Assembly: GCF_001042985.1 (NCBI RefSeq)
Contig: NZ_JYKY01000025.1
Location: forward strand, 1 to 64,000
Length of the DNA: 64,000 nt
DNA from: Pseudomonas lundensis
GTDB lineage: Bacteria > Pseudomonadota > Gammaproteobacteria > Pseudomonadales > Pseudomonadaceae
Direction: 5' to 3'
Positions 44,488-53,867 of the stretch are shown here, in pieces. The notes under the pieces are model-generated. The model saw only the letters and a program-made list of their open reading frames with translations. It had not been told where the DNA came from and did not search any database. Position numbers and translations under genes: made by a program. Each line of letters begins with the position of its first letter. Position 1 is the first letter of the stretch.

Positions 44488-45657
44488 TTAACGCTGCGTG
44501 CGTGGCATGCCCAGGCCGAACTGGGCAATCAGCTCGCGCTGGATTTCATTGGTGCCGCCGCCAAAGGTCAGGGTCACTGAGGCGCGCACTTCGTACTCCA
44601 GGTCGCCGTGCAACACGGCAGCCGCCGAACCGCTGCGCACCAGCCCACTGGCACCGACGATGGTGCTCAGCACGCGCAGAATCTCGATCCCCGACTCCGA
44701 GCCGTACACCTTGGTGGTGGACGCCAGCGCCACATCCATGCGCTCACGCTCCAGATCGGCAGCGATGCGCAGGTTAATCAGGCGCATGGCTTCCAGCCGT
44801 GCATAGCACTCGGCCAGCCCGGCCCGCACCCACGCGGTATCGACGGCCCGCACGCCGTTTTCATCGGGCTGGCGCGCCCACGCCCAGACACGCCGGAACA
44901 GGCCCACGACCTTGTCCGACCACGCCCCAAGGCCGAGCCGTTCGTGGTTGAGTTGGGCCGTGATGAGCTTCCAGCCGCCGTGCAACTCGCCCACCAACAT
45001 GTCCTGCGGCACGCGCACGTTGTCGTAGTAGGTAGCGGCCGTCGGGTTGCTGGTGGTCGGGATGACCGTGGTCGAAAAACCCTCGGCGCGGGTGTCGAGA
45101 ATCAGGATCGACACGCCCTTGTGCCGTGGCCGCTCAGGGTCGGTACGCGCGGCCAGCCAGATGTAATCCGCCGACTCCGCGCCCGAGGTCCAGAGCTTGT
45201 TGCCATTGACCACGAAGTGATCGTCCTCCCGGCGCGCCGAGGTTTTGAGCATCGCCAGGTCGCTGCCGGCCTCAGGCTCGGAATAACCGATGGCAAAGAT
45301 GATTTCCCCGGCCGCGATACCCGGCAAAAATTTGGCCTTCTGCGCCTCAGTGCCGTACGCCATTAACGCCGGGCCCACGGTGCTGATGGTCACGAAAGGC
45401 AGCGGCGCCCCGGCGATGTTGGCTTCTTCGAAAAAGATGAACTGCTCGGTCGGGCCATACCCCTGACCGCCGTGTTCCTTGGGCCAGCCCACCGCCAGCC
45501 AGCCATCGCGCCCCATCTGGCGGATGGTGTCGCGGTACAGCTCACCCCCTTCCTTGCCGCGCAATTGTTCGCGCAAGGCCGGGGTCATCAGCTGTTGAAA
45601 GTAGTCGCGCACGGTATGGCGCAGGGCATGTTGTTCGGGCGTGAGGTCGACGAACAT
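44488..45657 (-). CDS. Acyl-CoA dehydrogenase, ChsE2-like
   Basis: Acyl-CoA dehydrogenase of 389 residues. Seen: AIGYSEPEAGSDLAMLKT (about 125), VNGNKLWTSGAESADYIW (about 150) and LTFGGGTNEIQRELIAQFGLG (about 365-383). This C-terminus is the ChsE2/FadE29-FadE31 type. With the ChsE1-like gene three positions upstream it could form the heteromeric dehydrogenase of a three-carbon steroid side chain. It lies 10 nt after the aldolase gene in the same operon. Confidence 0.75.
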   Translation of the reverse strand: MFVDLTPEQHALRHTVRDYFQQLMTPALREQLRGKEGGELYRDTIRQMGRDGWLAVGWPKEHGGQGYGPTEQFIFFEEANIAGAPLPFVTISTVGPALMAYGTEAQKAKFLPGIAAGEIIFAIGYSEPEAGSDLAMLKTSARREDDHFVVNGNKLWTSGAESADYIWLAARTDPERPRHKGVSILILDTRAEGFSTTVIPTTSNPTAATYYDNVRVPQDMLVGELHGGWKLITAQLNHERLGLGAWSDKVVGLFRRVWAWARQPDENGVRAVDTAWVRAGLAECYARLEAMRLINLRIAADLERERMDVALASTTKVYGSESGIEILRVLSTIVGASGLVRSGSAAAVLHGDLEYEVRASVTLTFGGGTNEIQRELIAQFGLGMPRTQR

Positions 45658-45667
45658 AAATAACTCC

Positions 45668-46846
45668 TTAGGCTGCGCCGAGAATCAAACCGCTGGTGGG
45701 CACGCCCGTACCGGCGGTGACCAGCACGTTGTGCACGTCATCCACCTGGTTGACCGCGCTGCCCCGCACTTGCCGTACCGCTTCGGCCACGCCGTTCATG
45801 CCGTGGATATAGGCTTCGCCCAATTGCCCGCCATGGGTGTTGATCGGGAACTTGCCGCCACGGGCATGGTGCCCGGCGCGGATGAACTCCTTGGCCTGGC
45901 CCCGCTCGCACAGCCCGAACTCTTCGAGTTGCGGCAGTACAAACGGCGTGAAGTGGTCGTAAATAATGGCGGTTTGCAGCGCCTCCGGGCCCAGCCCTGA
46001 CTGGCGATACAGTTCTTTGGCAACCACGCCCATTTCCGGCAGCCCGGTGATGTCGTCGCGGTAAAACGACGTCATGATCTGCTGGCCCGACGTGATGCCC
46101 TGGGAGCCGGCCTTGATCATCACCGGTTTCTGGCGCAGGTCTTTGGCGTACTCGGCCGAGGTGATGACCATGGCCACGGCGCCATCGGACTCCTGACAGC
46201 AATCGAGCAAATGCAACGGCTCGCAGATCCAACGCGAGGCCTGATGCTCCTCCAGGGTGATCGGCTTGCCGTAAAAAAACGCCGCCGGGTTGGTGGCGGC
46301 AAAGTCACGCACGGCCACGGCCACGCGACCGAAATCTTGCGAGGTGGCGCCATAGGTGTGCATGTAGCGCTGGGCGAACATGCCGACCCAGGACGCTGGC
46401 GTGTGCAGGCCGTGGGGCATGTACCAGCCGTAATTGACGTTCTCGAAAATCGGCGTGGACGCAAAGCCATAGCTGCCGCTGCCAAAGCGGTACCACGAAC
46501 GCTCGTTCATGGCGCGGTACACCACGACTACCTTGGCGACCCCGGTGGCCACGGCCATTGCCGCGTGCATGATCGGTGCGCAGGCCGCGCCACCGCCGTG
46601 GGGCACCTGGGAGAAAAACTTGACGTCTTTGCAGCCCAGCAAGCGGGCGATTTCATACTCGGGCACTTTGTCCACCGAGTACGAACTGAACCCCTCCACG
46701 TCGGCGGGGTTAATGCCTGCGTCTTTGAGGGCCGCCAACGTGGCTTCCAGCGCCAGGCGCAGTTCGGTGCGCCCGGAGTTTTTCGAGAATTCGGTGGCGC
46801 CCAGACCGACAATGGCGGCGCGCCCGGAGAGTGACGATTGCGACAT
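45668..46846 (-). CDS. Thiolase-fold lipid-transfer protein, Ltp2/Sal-like aldolase
   Basis: Thiolase-superfamily protein of 392 residues of the SCP2-thiolase-like kind (AAIVGLGATEFSKNSGRTELRL at the start; FSQVPHGGGAACAPIMHA near 80; HGGQLGEAYIHGMNG near 335). In steroid degraders the counterpart Ltp2 (Sal in Pseudomonas sp. Chol1) cleaves the 3-hydroxy side-chain CoA ester by retro-aldol reaction, releasing propionyl-CoA or acetyl-CoA. It works as a complex with the DUF35 domain of the ChsH2-type hydratase, encoded three genes upstream here. Retro-aldolase role inferred from that neighbour. Confidence 0.78.
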   Translation of the reverse strand: MSQSSLSGRAAIVGLGATEFSKNSGRTELRLALEATLAALKDAGINPADVEGFSSYSVDKVPEYEIARLLGCKDVKFFSQVPHGGGAACAPIMHAAMAVATGVAKVVVVYRAMNERSWYRFGSGSYGFASTPIFENVNYGWYMPHGLHTPASWVGMFAQRYMHTYGATSQDFGRVAVAVRDFAATNPAAFFYGKPITLEEHQASRWICEPLHLLDCCQESDGAVAMVITSAEYAKDLRQKPVMIKAGSQGITSGQQIMTSFYRDDITGLPEMGVVAKELYRQSGLGPEALQTAIIYDHFTPFVLPQLEEFGLCERGQAKEFIRAGHHARGGKFPINTHGGQLGEAYIHGMNGVAEAVRQVRGSAVNQVDDVHNVLVTAGTGVPTSGLILGAA

Positions 46847-46864
46847 GTGAACTGCCTCCCGCTG

Positions 46865-47284
46865 TCAGGGCAAAACCAGCGCGACCGTGCCGGTCACGTG
46901 GTTGCCCATGGAATTTTTGCCGCTGAGGGTGATTTCAACCGTGCGCGTGGCCGCGTCTTGATGGCTGACTGCGCCGTTGAAGGTCATGCAGTCGCCGGGG
47001 TAATTCGGTGCCCCCAGCTTGATTTTCAGCGACGTAAAACGTGCCTGCGGGCCTGCCCATGCTTCGACATAACGCTGCACCAGACCGTTGGTGGTGAGGA
47101 TATTCATGAAGATGTGCGGCGACCCCAGCGCCTGCGCCGCTTGCAGGTCGTGATGGCCGGGGAAGTAATCGCGCGTGGCAATCGCCCCTCCGGTAATCAG
47201 GCCCACGGTGATAGGAATCGCCAGTTCCGGCAGGGTCTCGCCAGGGCGCACGTCGTCAAAGCGCTTGGTGTTCTTCGAGGTCAT
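46865..47284 (-). CDS. MaoC-like hydratase small subunit, ChsH1-like
   Basis: Hot-dog fold protein of 139 residues. RDYFPGHHDLQAAQALGSPHIFMN (about 43-66) contains the hydratase-type D...H element. Size and pairing with a MaoC-DUF35 protein fit ChsH1, one half of the enoyl-CoA hydratase for steroid side chains. Its start overlaps the 3' end of the ChsE1-like gene by 29 nt, so synthesis is coupled. Confidence 0.75.
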   Translation of the reverse strand: MTSKNTKRFDDVRPGETLPELAIPITVGLITGGAIATRDYFPGHHDLQAAQALGSPHIFMNILTTNGLVQRYVEAWAGPQARFTSLKIKLGAPNYPGDCMTFNGAVSHQDAATRTVEITLSGKNSMGNHVTGTVALVLP

Positions 47285-48389
47285 ATTTCCATCCCAGCGT
47301 GTCGTGGTGGCTCAGCCAATGGCCGAGGCGTTCAAGGCTGGCGGCCGAACCGCCCAGCGCATTGCCCAGGGCCCGGCTCCAGTAGAGAAAACGGTGCATC
47401 GGGTACGTCAGGTCGACGCCAATGCCGCCATGTACGTGTTGCGCGTTATGCCCGATCAGGTGCCCGGCTTCGCACGCCTGCCAGGCCGTGGCCAGGGCTT
47501 CGGACGGCGCCGGCAGGCCCGCATCGAGGCGGTAACACAACTGCCAGAGGCAACTGCGCAGGGCTTCGAGGGCAATGTGGGCATCTGCCATGCTCATTTG
47601 CACCGCCTGAAAACTGCCGATGGCGCGGTCGAACTGACGCCGCTCGGACACGTATGCCACGGTGCGCCGCAACTGTTCGGCACTCACCCCCAGTTGCAAG
47701 GCGGCCAGCGCTGCCGTGGCTCGGGGTTCGAGCCATTGCAGGGCCGCGACCGGCAGCAACTGCGCGGCACTGAGGCTCACCCCCTCAAGGTGCAGGTCAG
47801 CGATGGCCTCGCCGTGGGTCATGCGCCCCGGCACGTGCTTGATGCCCTTGGACGCCAGTTCGATCCAGGCCAGTCGCGGTTGCCCTTGCGCCATGACCGG
47901 CAACAGCGCCGCCTGCGACTGTTCGGCCAATGCCAGTGCCGACACCCGGCCATTGACCCGCCAGCCCCCGGCATGGGGGGTCGCGTGCAACTGCACCCCG
48001 AGGGCGCTGTGCAACCCGCCCAGGTCCAGCGTCAGCAACGCCCGTCCGGCCGCCGCCTCCGCGGCCCAGGCCTGTAATGAGTCATCACCGAAGCGCGCCA
48101 GCGTGGCCGCCGCCAGTTGGTGGCGCCACAAGGGCACTTGCCCCAACGCCTGGCCTTGCGCCTGCAGCACCTGCATCAGGTCGGTCATGCCCAACCCGCT
48201 GCCGCCCTGCGCTTCGGGGATGGCCAAGGCTTGCAGGCCAGTCTCTATACACAGTTCCCACAACGGCTCCATGTAGGCCTGGTGACCGGTATCGAACTGG
48301 CGCAAGCGGTCGTCGGTGCAATAGTCGGCAAACACACTGCCGGCCATGTCCGCGATCGCGTGCTGATCGTCTGTGAATTCGAAATCCAT
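47256..48389 (-). CDS. Acyl-CoA dehydrogenase subunit, ChsE1-like
   Basis: Acyl-CoA dehydrogenase-like protein of 377 residues. The C-terminal NAQHVHGGIGVDLTYPMHRF (about 308-327) and the following YWSRALGNALGG match the FadE28/ChsE1 subunit, which does not itself carry catalysis. It should pair with the ChsE2-like subunit of the operon. It lies 10 nt after the ChsH2-like gene. Confidence 0.75.
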   Translation of the reverse strand: MDFEFTDDQHAIADMAGSVFADYCTDDRLRQFDTGHQAYMEPLWELCIETGLQALAIPEAQGGSGLGMTDLMQVLQAQGQALGQVPLWRHQLAAATLARFGDDSLQAWAAEAAAGRALLTLDLGGLHSALGVQLHATPHAGGWRVNGRVSALALAEQSQAALLPVMAQGQPRLAWIELASKGIKHVPGRMTHGEAIADLHLEGVSLSAAQLLPVAALQWLEPRATAALAALQLGVSAEQLRRTVAYVSERRQFDRAIGSFQAVQMSMADAHIALEALRSCLWQLCYRLDAGLPAPSEALATAWQACEAGHLIGHNAQHVHGGIGVDLTYPMHRFLYWSRALGNALGGSAASLERLGHWLSHHDTLGWKYDLEEHQAL

Positions 48390-48399
48390 ACGCGCCCCC

Positions 48400-49377
48400 T
48401 TACTCGGCCACAGGCCGGAACAGCGGCAAGGTCAGCTCGCCGTCAAAGGTCTGGAACTCCAGCTGCACGGGCTGGCCGATGCGCAAGTCCTCGCGCGCGA
48501 CCCCGGTCAGCCCGGCCACCATGCGCACGCCCTCTTGCAGCTCGATCAGGCCAATGGGATTGGGATGATCGAACGGCGCGACTTCGGGGTAATGCATGAT
48601 CACGAACGAGTACAGCTGCCCGCGGCCGCTGGCCTGCACGCTGTCCCAATCAAAGGAATGGCATTCGATGCACACCGGCGCTGGCGGATGGCGCAAGGTC
48701 TGGCACTGGGTGCACCGCTGAATCAGCAACGTGCCCGCGTCGCAGCCTTCCCAGAAAAACCGCGTGTCGTCGCTCATGCCCGGCTTGGGGCGTTTGGCCA
48801 CCGGTGCAGCGTTCGCGTCAGCCGGAGCTTGGGGCGCGGTTTGCGGGTGCGCCGGGCGGAACTTGAAGACGCGGAACAACAGCTCCCCGACGGCTTCATC
48901 ACCGCTTTTATGCTCAACGAAATACTGCATCACCAGCGTGACGAAAAACCCGGTGCCCAACCCTGTGGTTTTCTCGTCGCCCACTGAATCCAGGCGCGTG
49001 GTGTAGTAGAGCTTTTCGCCGGGACGCAGGTTGCGGTTGAAGGTCAGTTCCGAGTTCACCGCCACCACGGACGGGTACCCGTAGGACTCGATCAGTTTGA
49101 GCACTTCGTAAGGGTTTTCGGTGGTTGAGCCCGGCGGGTAATGGTTGGCGTGAAAGCCTTCCATGCACCACACCTGCAACATCGAGGGCGGCGCTACCAG
49201 CCCGTCCTGATCACTGTTGGCCGCAAAGGCAGGGTCGGTGTACAGCGGGTTGTCGATGCCCATGATTTCGCACCACTGGCGAATCATTGGGGCGTTGACG
49301 TCGTCCCAGGCGTACACGCGACCATATTCGCGCCCCACCAGGGCGCGCACGTCGGTTAGCAATTGAGAATCAGCCAA
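48400..49377 (-). CDS. MaoC-like hydratase with DUF35 domain, ChsH2-like
   Basis: Two-domain protein of 325 residues. Residues 1-175 are a MaoC-like hot-dog domain (WDDVNAPMIRQWCEIMGIDN). Residues about 205-320 are a DUF35 unit with a zinc ribbon (CTQCQTLRHPPAPVCIECHS) and an OB-fold. In the igr-type operon of steroid degraders ChsH2 hydrates the enoyl-CoA together with ChsH1, and its DUF35 part activates the Ltp2 aldolase. Both partners are in this operon, which makes the assignment strong. Confidence 0.82.
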   Translation of the reverse strand: MADSQLLTDVRALVGREYGRVYAWDDVNAPMIRQWCEIMGIDNPLYTDPAFAANSDQDGLVAPPSMLQVWCMEGFHANHYPPGSTTENPYEVLKLIESYGYPSVVAVNSELTFNRNLRPGEKLYYTTRLDSVGDEKTTGLGTGFFVTLVMQYFVEHKSGDEAVGELLFRVFKFRPAHPQTAPQAPADANAAPVAKRPKPGMSDDTRFFWEGCDAGTLLIQRCTQCQTLRHPPAPVCIECHSFDWDSVQASGRGQLYSFVIMHYPEVAPFDHPNPIGLIELQEGVRMVAGLTGVAREDLRIGQPVQLEFQTFDGELTLPLFRPVAE

Positions 49378-49431
49378 GTTCGTCTCCTGCGCGATGAGCG
49401 CGGCAACCGGCGGGTTGCCGCAAAGGGTTGA

Positions 49432-50217
49432 TCAATGCCCGGCGTTCTGCGCGGCACCCAGAAAGGCCGGGCGTTCGCCACCGCCGTGCAACAACAGGTT
49501 GCAGCCGCTGGCATACCCGGCCATGGGCGAGGCGATAAACAGGCAGGCGTTACCAATGTCTTCGGGCACCGCCATGCGCCCGGCCGGGATCCCGGCGCTA
49601 ACAGCGGCCACGCCCTGTTCATCGCCGTAATGCAAATGCGATTGCTCGGTGCGCACCAGCCCCGGACTGACGGCCACCACGCGCACCTTGGGCGCCCACT
49701 CCACCGCCAGCGATTGCACCAGCGCCAGCACCCCGGCCTTGGCCGCGCCATAGGCCGCCGTACCCGGTGACGCCCGCAAGGCGCTGATGCTGCCGATAAA
49801 CACGATGCAGCCGCCGTTGGCCTGCTGCTGCATCAAAACGTTGGCCTGTTGCGCCACATTCAGGGGCGCAATCAGGTTCAGGCGAATGATGCCCTCATGA
49901 AAACGCGGCGAAACGCTGGCCGCCTCGGCCGCAGGGCTGCCACCGGCGTTGTTGACCAGCACATCCAGATGCCCGAAGTCGGCACGGATGCCCTCGAACA
50001 GGGCCTTGAGCGAGTCCGGGTCACGCACATCGCAGGCCATGAAGATCGCCTGCGCCCCGCCCGCTTGCGGCAGTGCTTGAGGCGCGCTGCGGCCACACAC
50101 AATCACCCGCGCGCCAGCCTGCAAAAAGCTGCACGCAATACCGGCGCCGATGCCTTTGGTGCCGCCGGTGATCAGCACCACCTTGTCGGTGTAATCGAGT
50201 CCTGAGCAGTGGCCCAT
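49432..50217 (-). CDS. Short-chain dehydrogenase/reductase
   Basis: SDR enzyme of 261 residues from ATG 50217 (AAGGAG 6 nt upstream; an ATG ten codons earlier lacks a ribosome site). Seen: NAD(P) motif TGGTKGIGAG (about 18), NNAGGSP (about 90), catalytic serine in GSISALRAS and YGAAK (about 147-160). In this setting it may oxidise a hydroxyl of a steroid or of the C/D-ring acid, like IpdF. First gene of the igr-like run, 54 bp upstream of chsH2. Substrate inferred. Confidence 0.8.
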   Translation of the reverse strand: MGHCSGLDYTDKVVLITGGTKGIGAGIACSFLQAGARVIVCGRSAPQALPQAGGAQAIFMACDVRDPDSLKALFEGIRADFGHLDVLVNNAGGSPAAEAASVSPRFHEGIIRLNLIAPLNVAQQANVLMQQQANGGCIVFIGSISALRASPGTAAYGAAKAGVLALVQSLAVEWAPKVRVVAVSPGLVRTEQSHLHYGDEQGVAAVSAGIPAGRMAVPEDIGNACLFIASPMAGYASGCNLLLHGGGERPAFLGAAQNAGH

Positions 50218-50360
50218 GAGGTGCTCCTTTTCTTCTGATGGAGCCACTCTAGGGGCTTATTCGCGGGGGCTCGTCGTCTGAACGGACGATGAAGCCGCGC
50301 CCCGCCGACGCAACACTTCAGCGCACGCTGCACTGCCAGCCACCGCTTATGAGGACCGCC
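50218..50360. promoter_or_regulatory. Divergent promoter region between SDR and enoyl-CoA hydratase
   Basis: 143 bp between divergent genes. It must drive the leftward nine-gene run and the single rightward hydratase gene. I see no long palindrome and no regulator gene nearby. Confidence 0.4.
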
Positions 50361-51146
50361 ATGTCAGCCCCCTCCACCGACCCGGTTTTGCTCCAATTCC
50401 CGAGCCCGGGCGTCGCCCTGTTACGGCTCAACCGGCCCCAGGCCACCAATGCCCTGAGCCTTGAATTACAGGCCTTGCTGTCGCGCTATTTCGTGGCACT
50501 GGCCGACAATCCTCAGGTGCGCTGCATCCTGCTCACGGGCGGCGAGAAGGTGTTTGCTGCCGGCGGTGACATCAACAGCATGGCCGGGGTCGGCCCGATC
50601 GAGATTTATCAGCGTCACACCGAACGGCTATGGGCGCCCATCCAGCACTGCCCCAAGCCGGTGATCGCTGCGGTGTGCGGCTACGCCTATGGCGGCGGCT
50701 GTGAGCTGGCGATGCTGGCAGACATCATCGTCGCCGGACGCGGGGCAAAATTTTGCCAGCCGGAAATCCGCATCGGCATCATGCCGGGCATCGGCGGCAC
50801 CCAGCGGCTGGTGCGGGCCGTGGGCAAGGTCAAAGCCATGCGCATGGCCTTGACCGGACAGCCCATCAGCGCCGAAGAAGCCTGGACGGCCGGGCTGGTC
50901 AGCGATCTGGTGGACGATGATCAGGTACAGGCCCATGCACTGGAGATTGCCCGGCAGATTGCCGCGATGCCCCCGCTGGCCGCCGAGCAAATCAAAGAAG
51001 TGATCCTGGCCGGGATGGACGGGCCGCTGGAGACCGGGTTGGCACTGGAGCGCAAAGCCAATGCGTTACTGTTTGCGTCGCGGGATCAGAAGGAGGGCAT
51101 GCAGGCGTTCATCGAAAAACGCGCCGCGCAGTTCGAAGGCAAGTAA
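50361..51146 (+). CDS. Enoyl-CoA hydratase/isomerase (crotonase family)
   Basis: Crotonase-fold enzyme of 261 residues from ATG 50361, preceded by GAGGA; a longer frame has no ribosome site. Seen: FAAGGDINSMAG (about 63), AVCGYAYGGGCELAMLADIIVAG (about 103-125; oxyanion hole and first glutamate) and PEIRIGIMPGIGGTQRL (about 134-150; second glutamate). Both catalytic glutamates are present, so it is a genuine hydratase. It is the only gene of the cluster on the plus strand. It may act in ring C/D or side-chain oxidation. Confidence 0.85.
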   Translation: MSAPSTDPVLLQFPSPGVALLRLNRPQATNALSLELQALLSRYFVALADNPQVRCILLTGGEKVFAAGGDINSMAGVGPIEIYQRHTERLWAPIQHCPKPVIAAVCGYAYGGGCELAMLADIIVAGRGAKFCQPEIRIGIMPGIGGTQRLVRAVGKVKAMRMALTGQPISAEEAWTAGLVSDLVDDDQVQAHALEIARQIAAMPPLAAEQIKEVILAGMDGPLETGLALERKANALLFASRDQKEGMQAFIEKRAAQFEGK

Positions 51147-51151
51147 CGCCG

Positions 51152-51185
51152 AGCCTGCGCCCACCTCCAGGGGGTGGCGCAGGCT
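51152..51185. terminator. Bidirectional terminator between convergent genes
   Basis: AGCCTGCGCC (51152-51161) and GGCGCAGGCT (51176-51185), extended inward by ACC/GGT, form a long GC stem between the hydratase gene and the convergent CoA ligase gene. No T-run. Confidence 0.6.
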
Positions 51186-51199
51186 GGCGGTGCAATCAC

Positions 51200-52807
51200 T
51201 CAAGCACTCACAGCACTGCGCAGCTCATTCTTCGCCACTTTGTTCGACGCATTGACCGGCAGCGCCTCAAAGAACCGCACCTGCCGTGGCACTTTGTAGT
51301 TGGCCATGTGCGTGCGCGCCCATTGAATCAGCTGCGTTTCATCCAGCGACTGGCCGTGGCGCAGCACCACGCAGGCGCAGCCCACCTCCCCCATGCGCTC
51401 ATCGGGAATACCGATCACCGCAACCTGTGCAACTGCCGGGTGCTCCAGCAGCCCGGCCTCGATTTCGGCCGGGTAGCAGTTGAAGCCGCCCACGATGAAC
51501 ATGTCTTTGAGGCGGTCGGTGATGCGCAGGTTTCCCGCGTCATCCAGCACGCCAATGTCGCCGGTGTGCAGCCAGCCTTCGCGGTCAATGGTCTGCGCGG
51601 TGGCCTCGGGGTCTTCGAAGTAGCCTTGCATCACATGAAAACCGCGCAGGCAGATCTCGCCCGTGCTACCCGCTGGCAACGCGTGGTTTTGCGGGTCGCG
51701 AATGCTCACCTCGGTGCCGGGAATCGCCCGCCCGCTGGTCCCGGCGATGGTTTCGGCCGCGTCGTGCGGGTCACAGAGGGTCGCCAGGCCGCCGCACTCG
51801 GTCAGCCCATAGGCCGTGGTGACGACAGCAAACCCCAGTTCATGGCGCATGCGCTCAATCAGGATCGGCGGAATCGTGGCCGCGCCCGTCACCGCAATTC
51901 GCAGGCTGGATAAATCGGTCTCAGCCAGTTTGGGGTGGGCGAGCATCGACAAATACAGCGTGGGCGGCCCCGGCAGCACGTTGATGCGCTCGGCGCCAAT
52001 GCGCTGAAACACCGCTTCGGCGTCAAACACCGCGTGCGGCAAGATGGTCGCCCCGGCCAGCAGGCAGGTCAGCCAGCCCGCCTTGTAGCCAAAAGCATGG
52101 AAAAACGGATTGATCACCAGATAACGGTCGCCCGCCTGCAAGCCAATCACCTTCACGTACTCGCTGAAGGCGCGCAGGTTTTGCCCGTGGGCGCTCATCA
52201 CGCCTTTGGGTTTACCCGTGGTCCCGGAGGTGAACAGCAAGTCGCTCAGGTCGGTGCTCTGCACACTGGCCGCTCGCGCCTGCGCGAGGCTTTCACTGAC
52301 CGTCGCGCCCTGGCTCAGGAACACGGGCCAGCCCAGGTCGCGCTCACTGGCAACCGGTGGTTGACCCAGCAGGATCAGCTGCTCAAGGCTGGCCGGACGA
52401 TGCGGGGCAAGCATGGCCGGGTAATCAATGCCCAGAAAGCTCGGCTGCACAAACAGCACGCGACTGCCGCTGCGCTGCAGGATGTCGGCCGCCTCGTTGC
52501 CTTTCATGCGGGTGTTGATCGGCACCATGACCGCTCCCGCGCAATGGATACCGAGTGCGGCGAGGATCCAGTCCCGGCCATTGGGTGCCCAGATTGCCAC
52601 CCGGTCGCCCTTCTCGATGCCCAGCGCCATCAGGCTGCGGGTTACGGCCAGGGCCAGTCGGGGCAAGTCCCGATAGTCCGTGCACTGCCCATCTTCTTCA
52701 ATGGCCGTGCGCCCGGCATGCTGTTGCGCCGCTTGCTGCAACAAGTGTGGGATGGAGCGCGGCAGGTTTGGCGTGGCGTCCCGCAGGGGGTCATGGCTGG
52801 AATTCAT
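51200..52807 (-). CDS. CoA ligase, FadD3-like
   Basis: AMP-forming CoA ligase of 535 residues. The P-loop LLFTSGTTGKPKGVMSAHGQ (about 190) and the following NPFFHAFGYKAGWLTCLLAG (about 240) are strikingly like FadD3, the ligase that activates the C/D-ring propionate (HIP) in steroid breakdown. Also seen: AYGLTECGG (about 320), DRLKDMFIVGGFNCYPAEIE (about 430) and NASNKVAKNEL near the end with the catalytic lysine. It lies downstream of the KshB-like reductase gene by 19 bp. The FadD3 likeness is from memory of the family. Confidence 0.78.
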   Translation of the reverse strand: MNSSHDPLRDATPNLPRSIPHLLQQAAQQHAGRTAIEEDGQCTDYRDLPRLALAVTRSLMALGIEKGDRVAIWAPNGRDWILAALGIHCAGAVMVPINTRMKGNEAADILQRSGSRVLFVQPSFLGIDYPAMLAPHRPASLEQLILLGQPPVASERDLGWPVFLSQGATVSESLAQARAASVQSTDLSDLLFTSGTTGKPKGVMSAHGQNLRAFSEYVKVIGLQAGDRYLVINPFFHAFGYKAGWLTCLLAGATILPHAVFDAEAVFQRIGAERINVLPGPPTLYLSMLAHPKLAETDLSSLRIAVTGAATIPPILIERMRHELGFAVVTTAYGLTECGGLATLCDPHDAAETIAGTSGRAIPGTEVSIRDPQNHALPAGSTGEICLRGFHVMQGYFEDPEATAQTIDREGWLHTGDIGVLDDAGNLRITDRLKDMFIVGGFNCYPAEIEAGLLEHPAVAQVAVIGIPDERMGEVGCACVVLRHGQSLDETQLIQWARTHMANYKVPRQVRFFEALPVNASNKVAKNELRSAVSA

Positions 52808-52826
52808 CGGTCACTCGTCTGGCGAA

Positions 52827-53858
52827 TTATTCGGGGAAACACACGCGTAACTGTTCACTGCGCGGGATGGACTGGCAGGCCAGCACCCAGCCTTCGCTAA
52901 GTTCCTGCTGATCGAGGGCCTCGTTGCGCAGCATCTCGACCGCGCCGCGCTCGACCGTACACATGCAGGTGGCACACGACCCCACCAGGCACGAACTGGG
53001 CGGGCTCAACCCGGCGCGCTGCATGGCGCTGAGCAGGGTTTCGCCCTCGGCACACGGCAGCTCGAACTCTTCGCCGTCGAGGCGTACCGACAATTGGCTG
53101 CTGACGCCCTCGGGGTTCACGGCGGGCAACGCGGGCACGCTGCCTTCTTCGGGCAGCGAGACAAAGCGCTCCACGTGAATGCGCCCGTGTGGCATGCCCA
53201 GCCCTTGCAGGGCACTGACGGCGGCGTCCATGAAAGGGCCGGGGCCACAGATAAACGCCTGGGCATGGGCCCAGGGACGGGCGATTTCGGCCAGTTGCGC
53301 CACCGCCGGAATGCCTTGCACCGAATCCAGCCAATGAATGACCTGCAGCCGCTGCGGGTGGGCGCTGGCCAGGGCCTTCAACTCGGCGGCGAAGATCACC
53401 GAGGCTTCATCGCGATTGGCGTAGATCAGCAAAATCCGCCCGCTGCCGGTAATCAGCGCCGTGCGCAGGATCGACAGCACGGGCGTCACCCCGCTGCCGC
53501 CGCCAAACAGCACAAAGTCATCGTCAAAGTGGCGTGGCACGAAGGCCCCTGCTGGCGCGAGCACGTCCAGGTGATCGCCCTCGCGCAGGTGCTGGCACAA
53601 CCAGTTGGAGGCGCGGCCGTCACGCACCTGCTTGATGGTCACGCGCAGCGGCTCATCGTGCAGCGGCGTGCTGGACAACGAATAACAGCGCGGCAACCAA
53701 CGGCCTTCGAACGGCACGCGCAGGGTCAGAAACTGGCCGGGTTTGTAGGTGAACTGCTCGCGCAGCGCGGGCGGCACGTCAAACACCACAGAGCGGGCGT
53801 CCGGGGTTTCGGTGATGATGCGCGCAACGCGCAGGGCATGGTAAGCGGGTGTGGTCAT
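52827..53858 (-). CDS. Flavin/2Fe-2S oxygenase reductase, KshB-like
   Basis: Reductase of 343 residues. FAD-binding RCYSLSS (about 57-63), an NAD-binding domain (LFGGGSGVTPVLSILR, about 115; CGPGPFMD, about 205) and a C-terminal plant-type ferredoxin domain with CLVGSCATC (cysteines spaced C-x4-C-x2-C, about 292-300) and a last cysteine in VLACQ (about 329). This is the order of KshB, which feeds electrons to the Rieske oxygenase KshA for 9-alpha-hydroxylation of steroids. No KshA gene is in the window, so the oxygenase must be elsewhere or another oxygenase is served. Confidence 0.8.
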   Translation of the reverse strand: MTTPAYHALRVARIITETPDARSVVFDVPPALREQFTYKPGQFLTLRVPFEGRWLPRCYSLSSTPLHDEPLRVTIKQVRDGRASNWLCQHLREGDHLDVLAPAGAFVPRHFDDDFVLFGGGSGVTPVLSILRTALITGSGRILLIYANRDEASVIFAAELKALASAHPQRLQVIHWLDSVQGIPAVAQLAEIARPWAHAQAFICGPGPFMDAAVSALQGLGMPHGRIHVERFVSLPEEGSVPALPAVNPEGVSSQLSVRLDGEEFELPCAEGETLLSAMQRAGLSPPSSCLVGSCATCMCTVERGAVEMLRNEALDQQELSEGWVLACQSIPRSEQLRVCFPE

Positions 53859-53867
53859 GTCAAATAC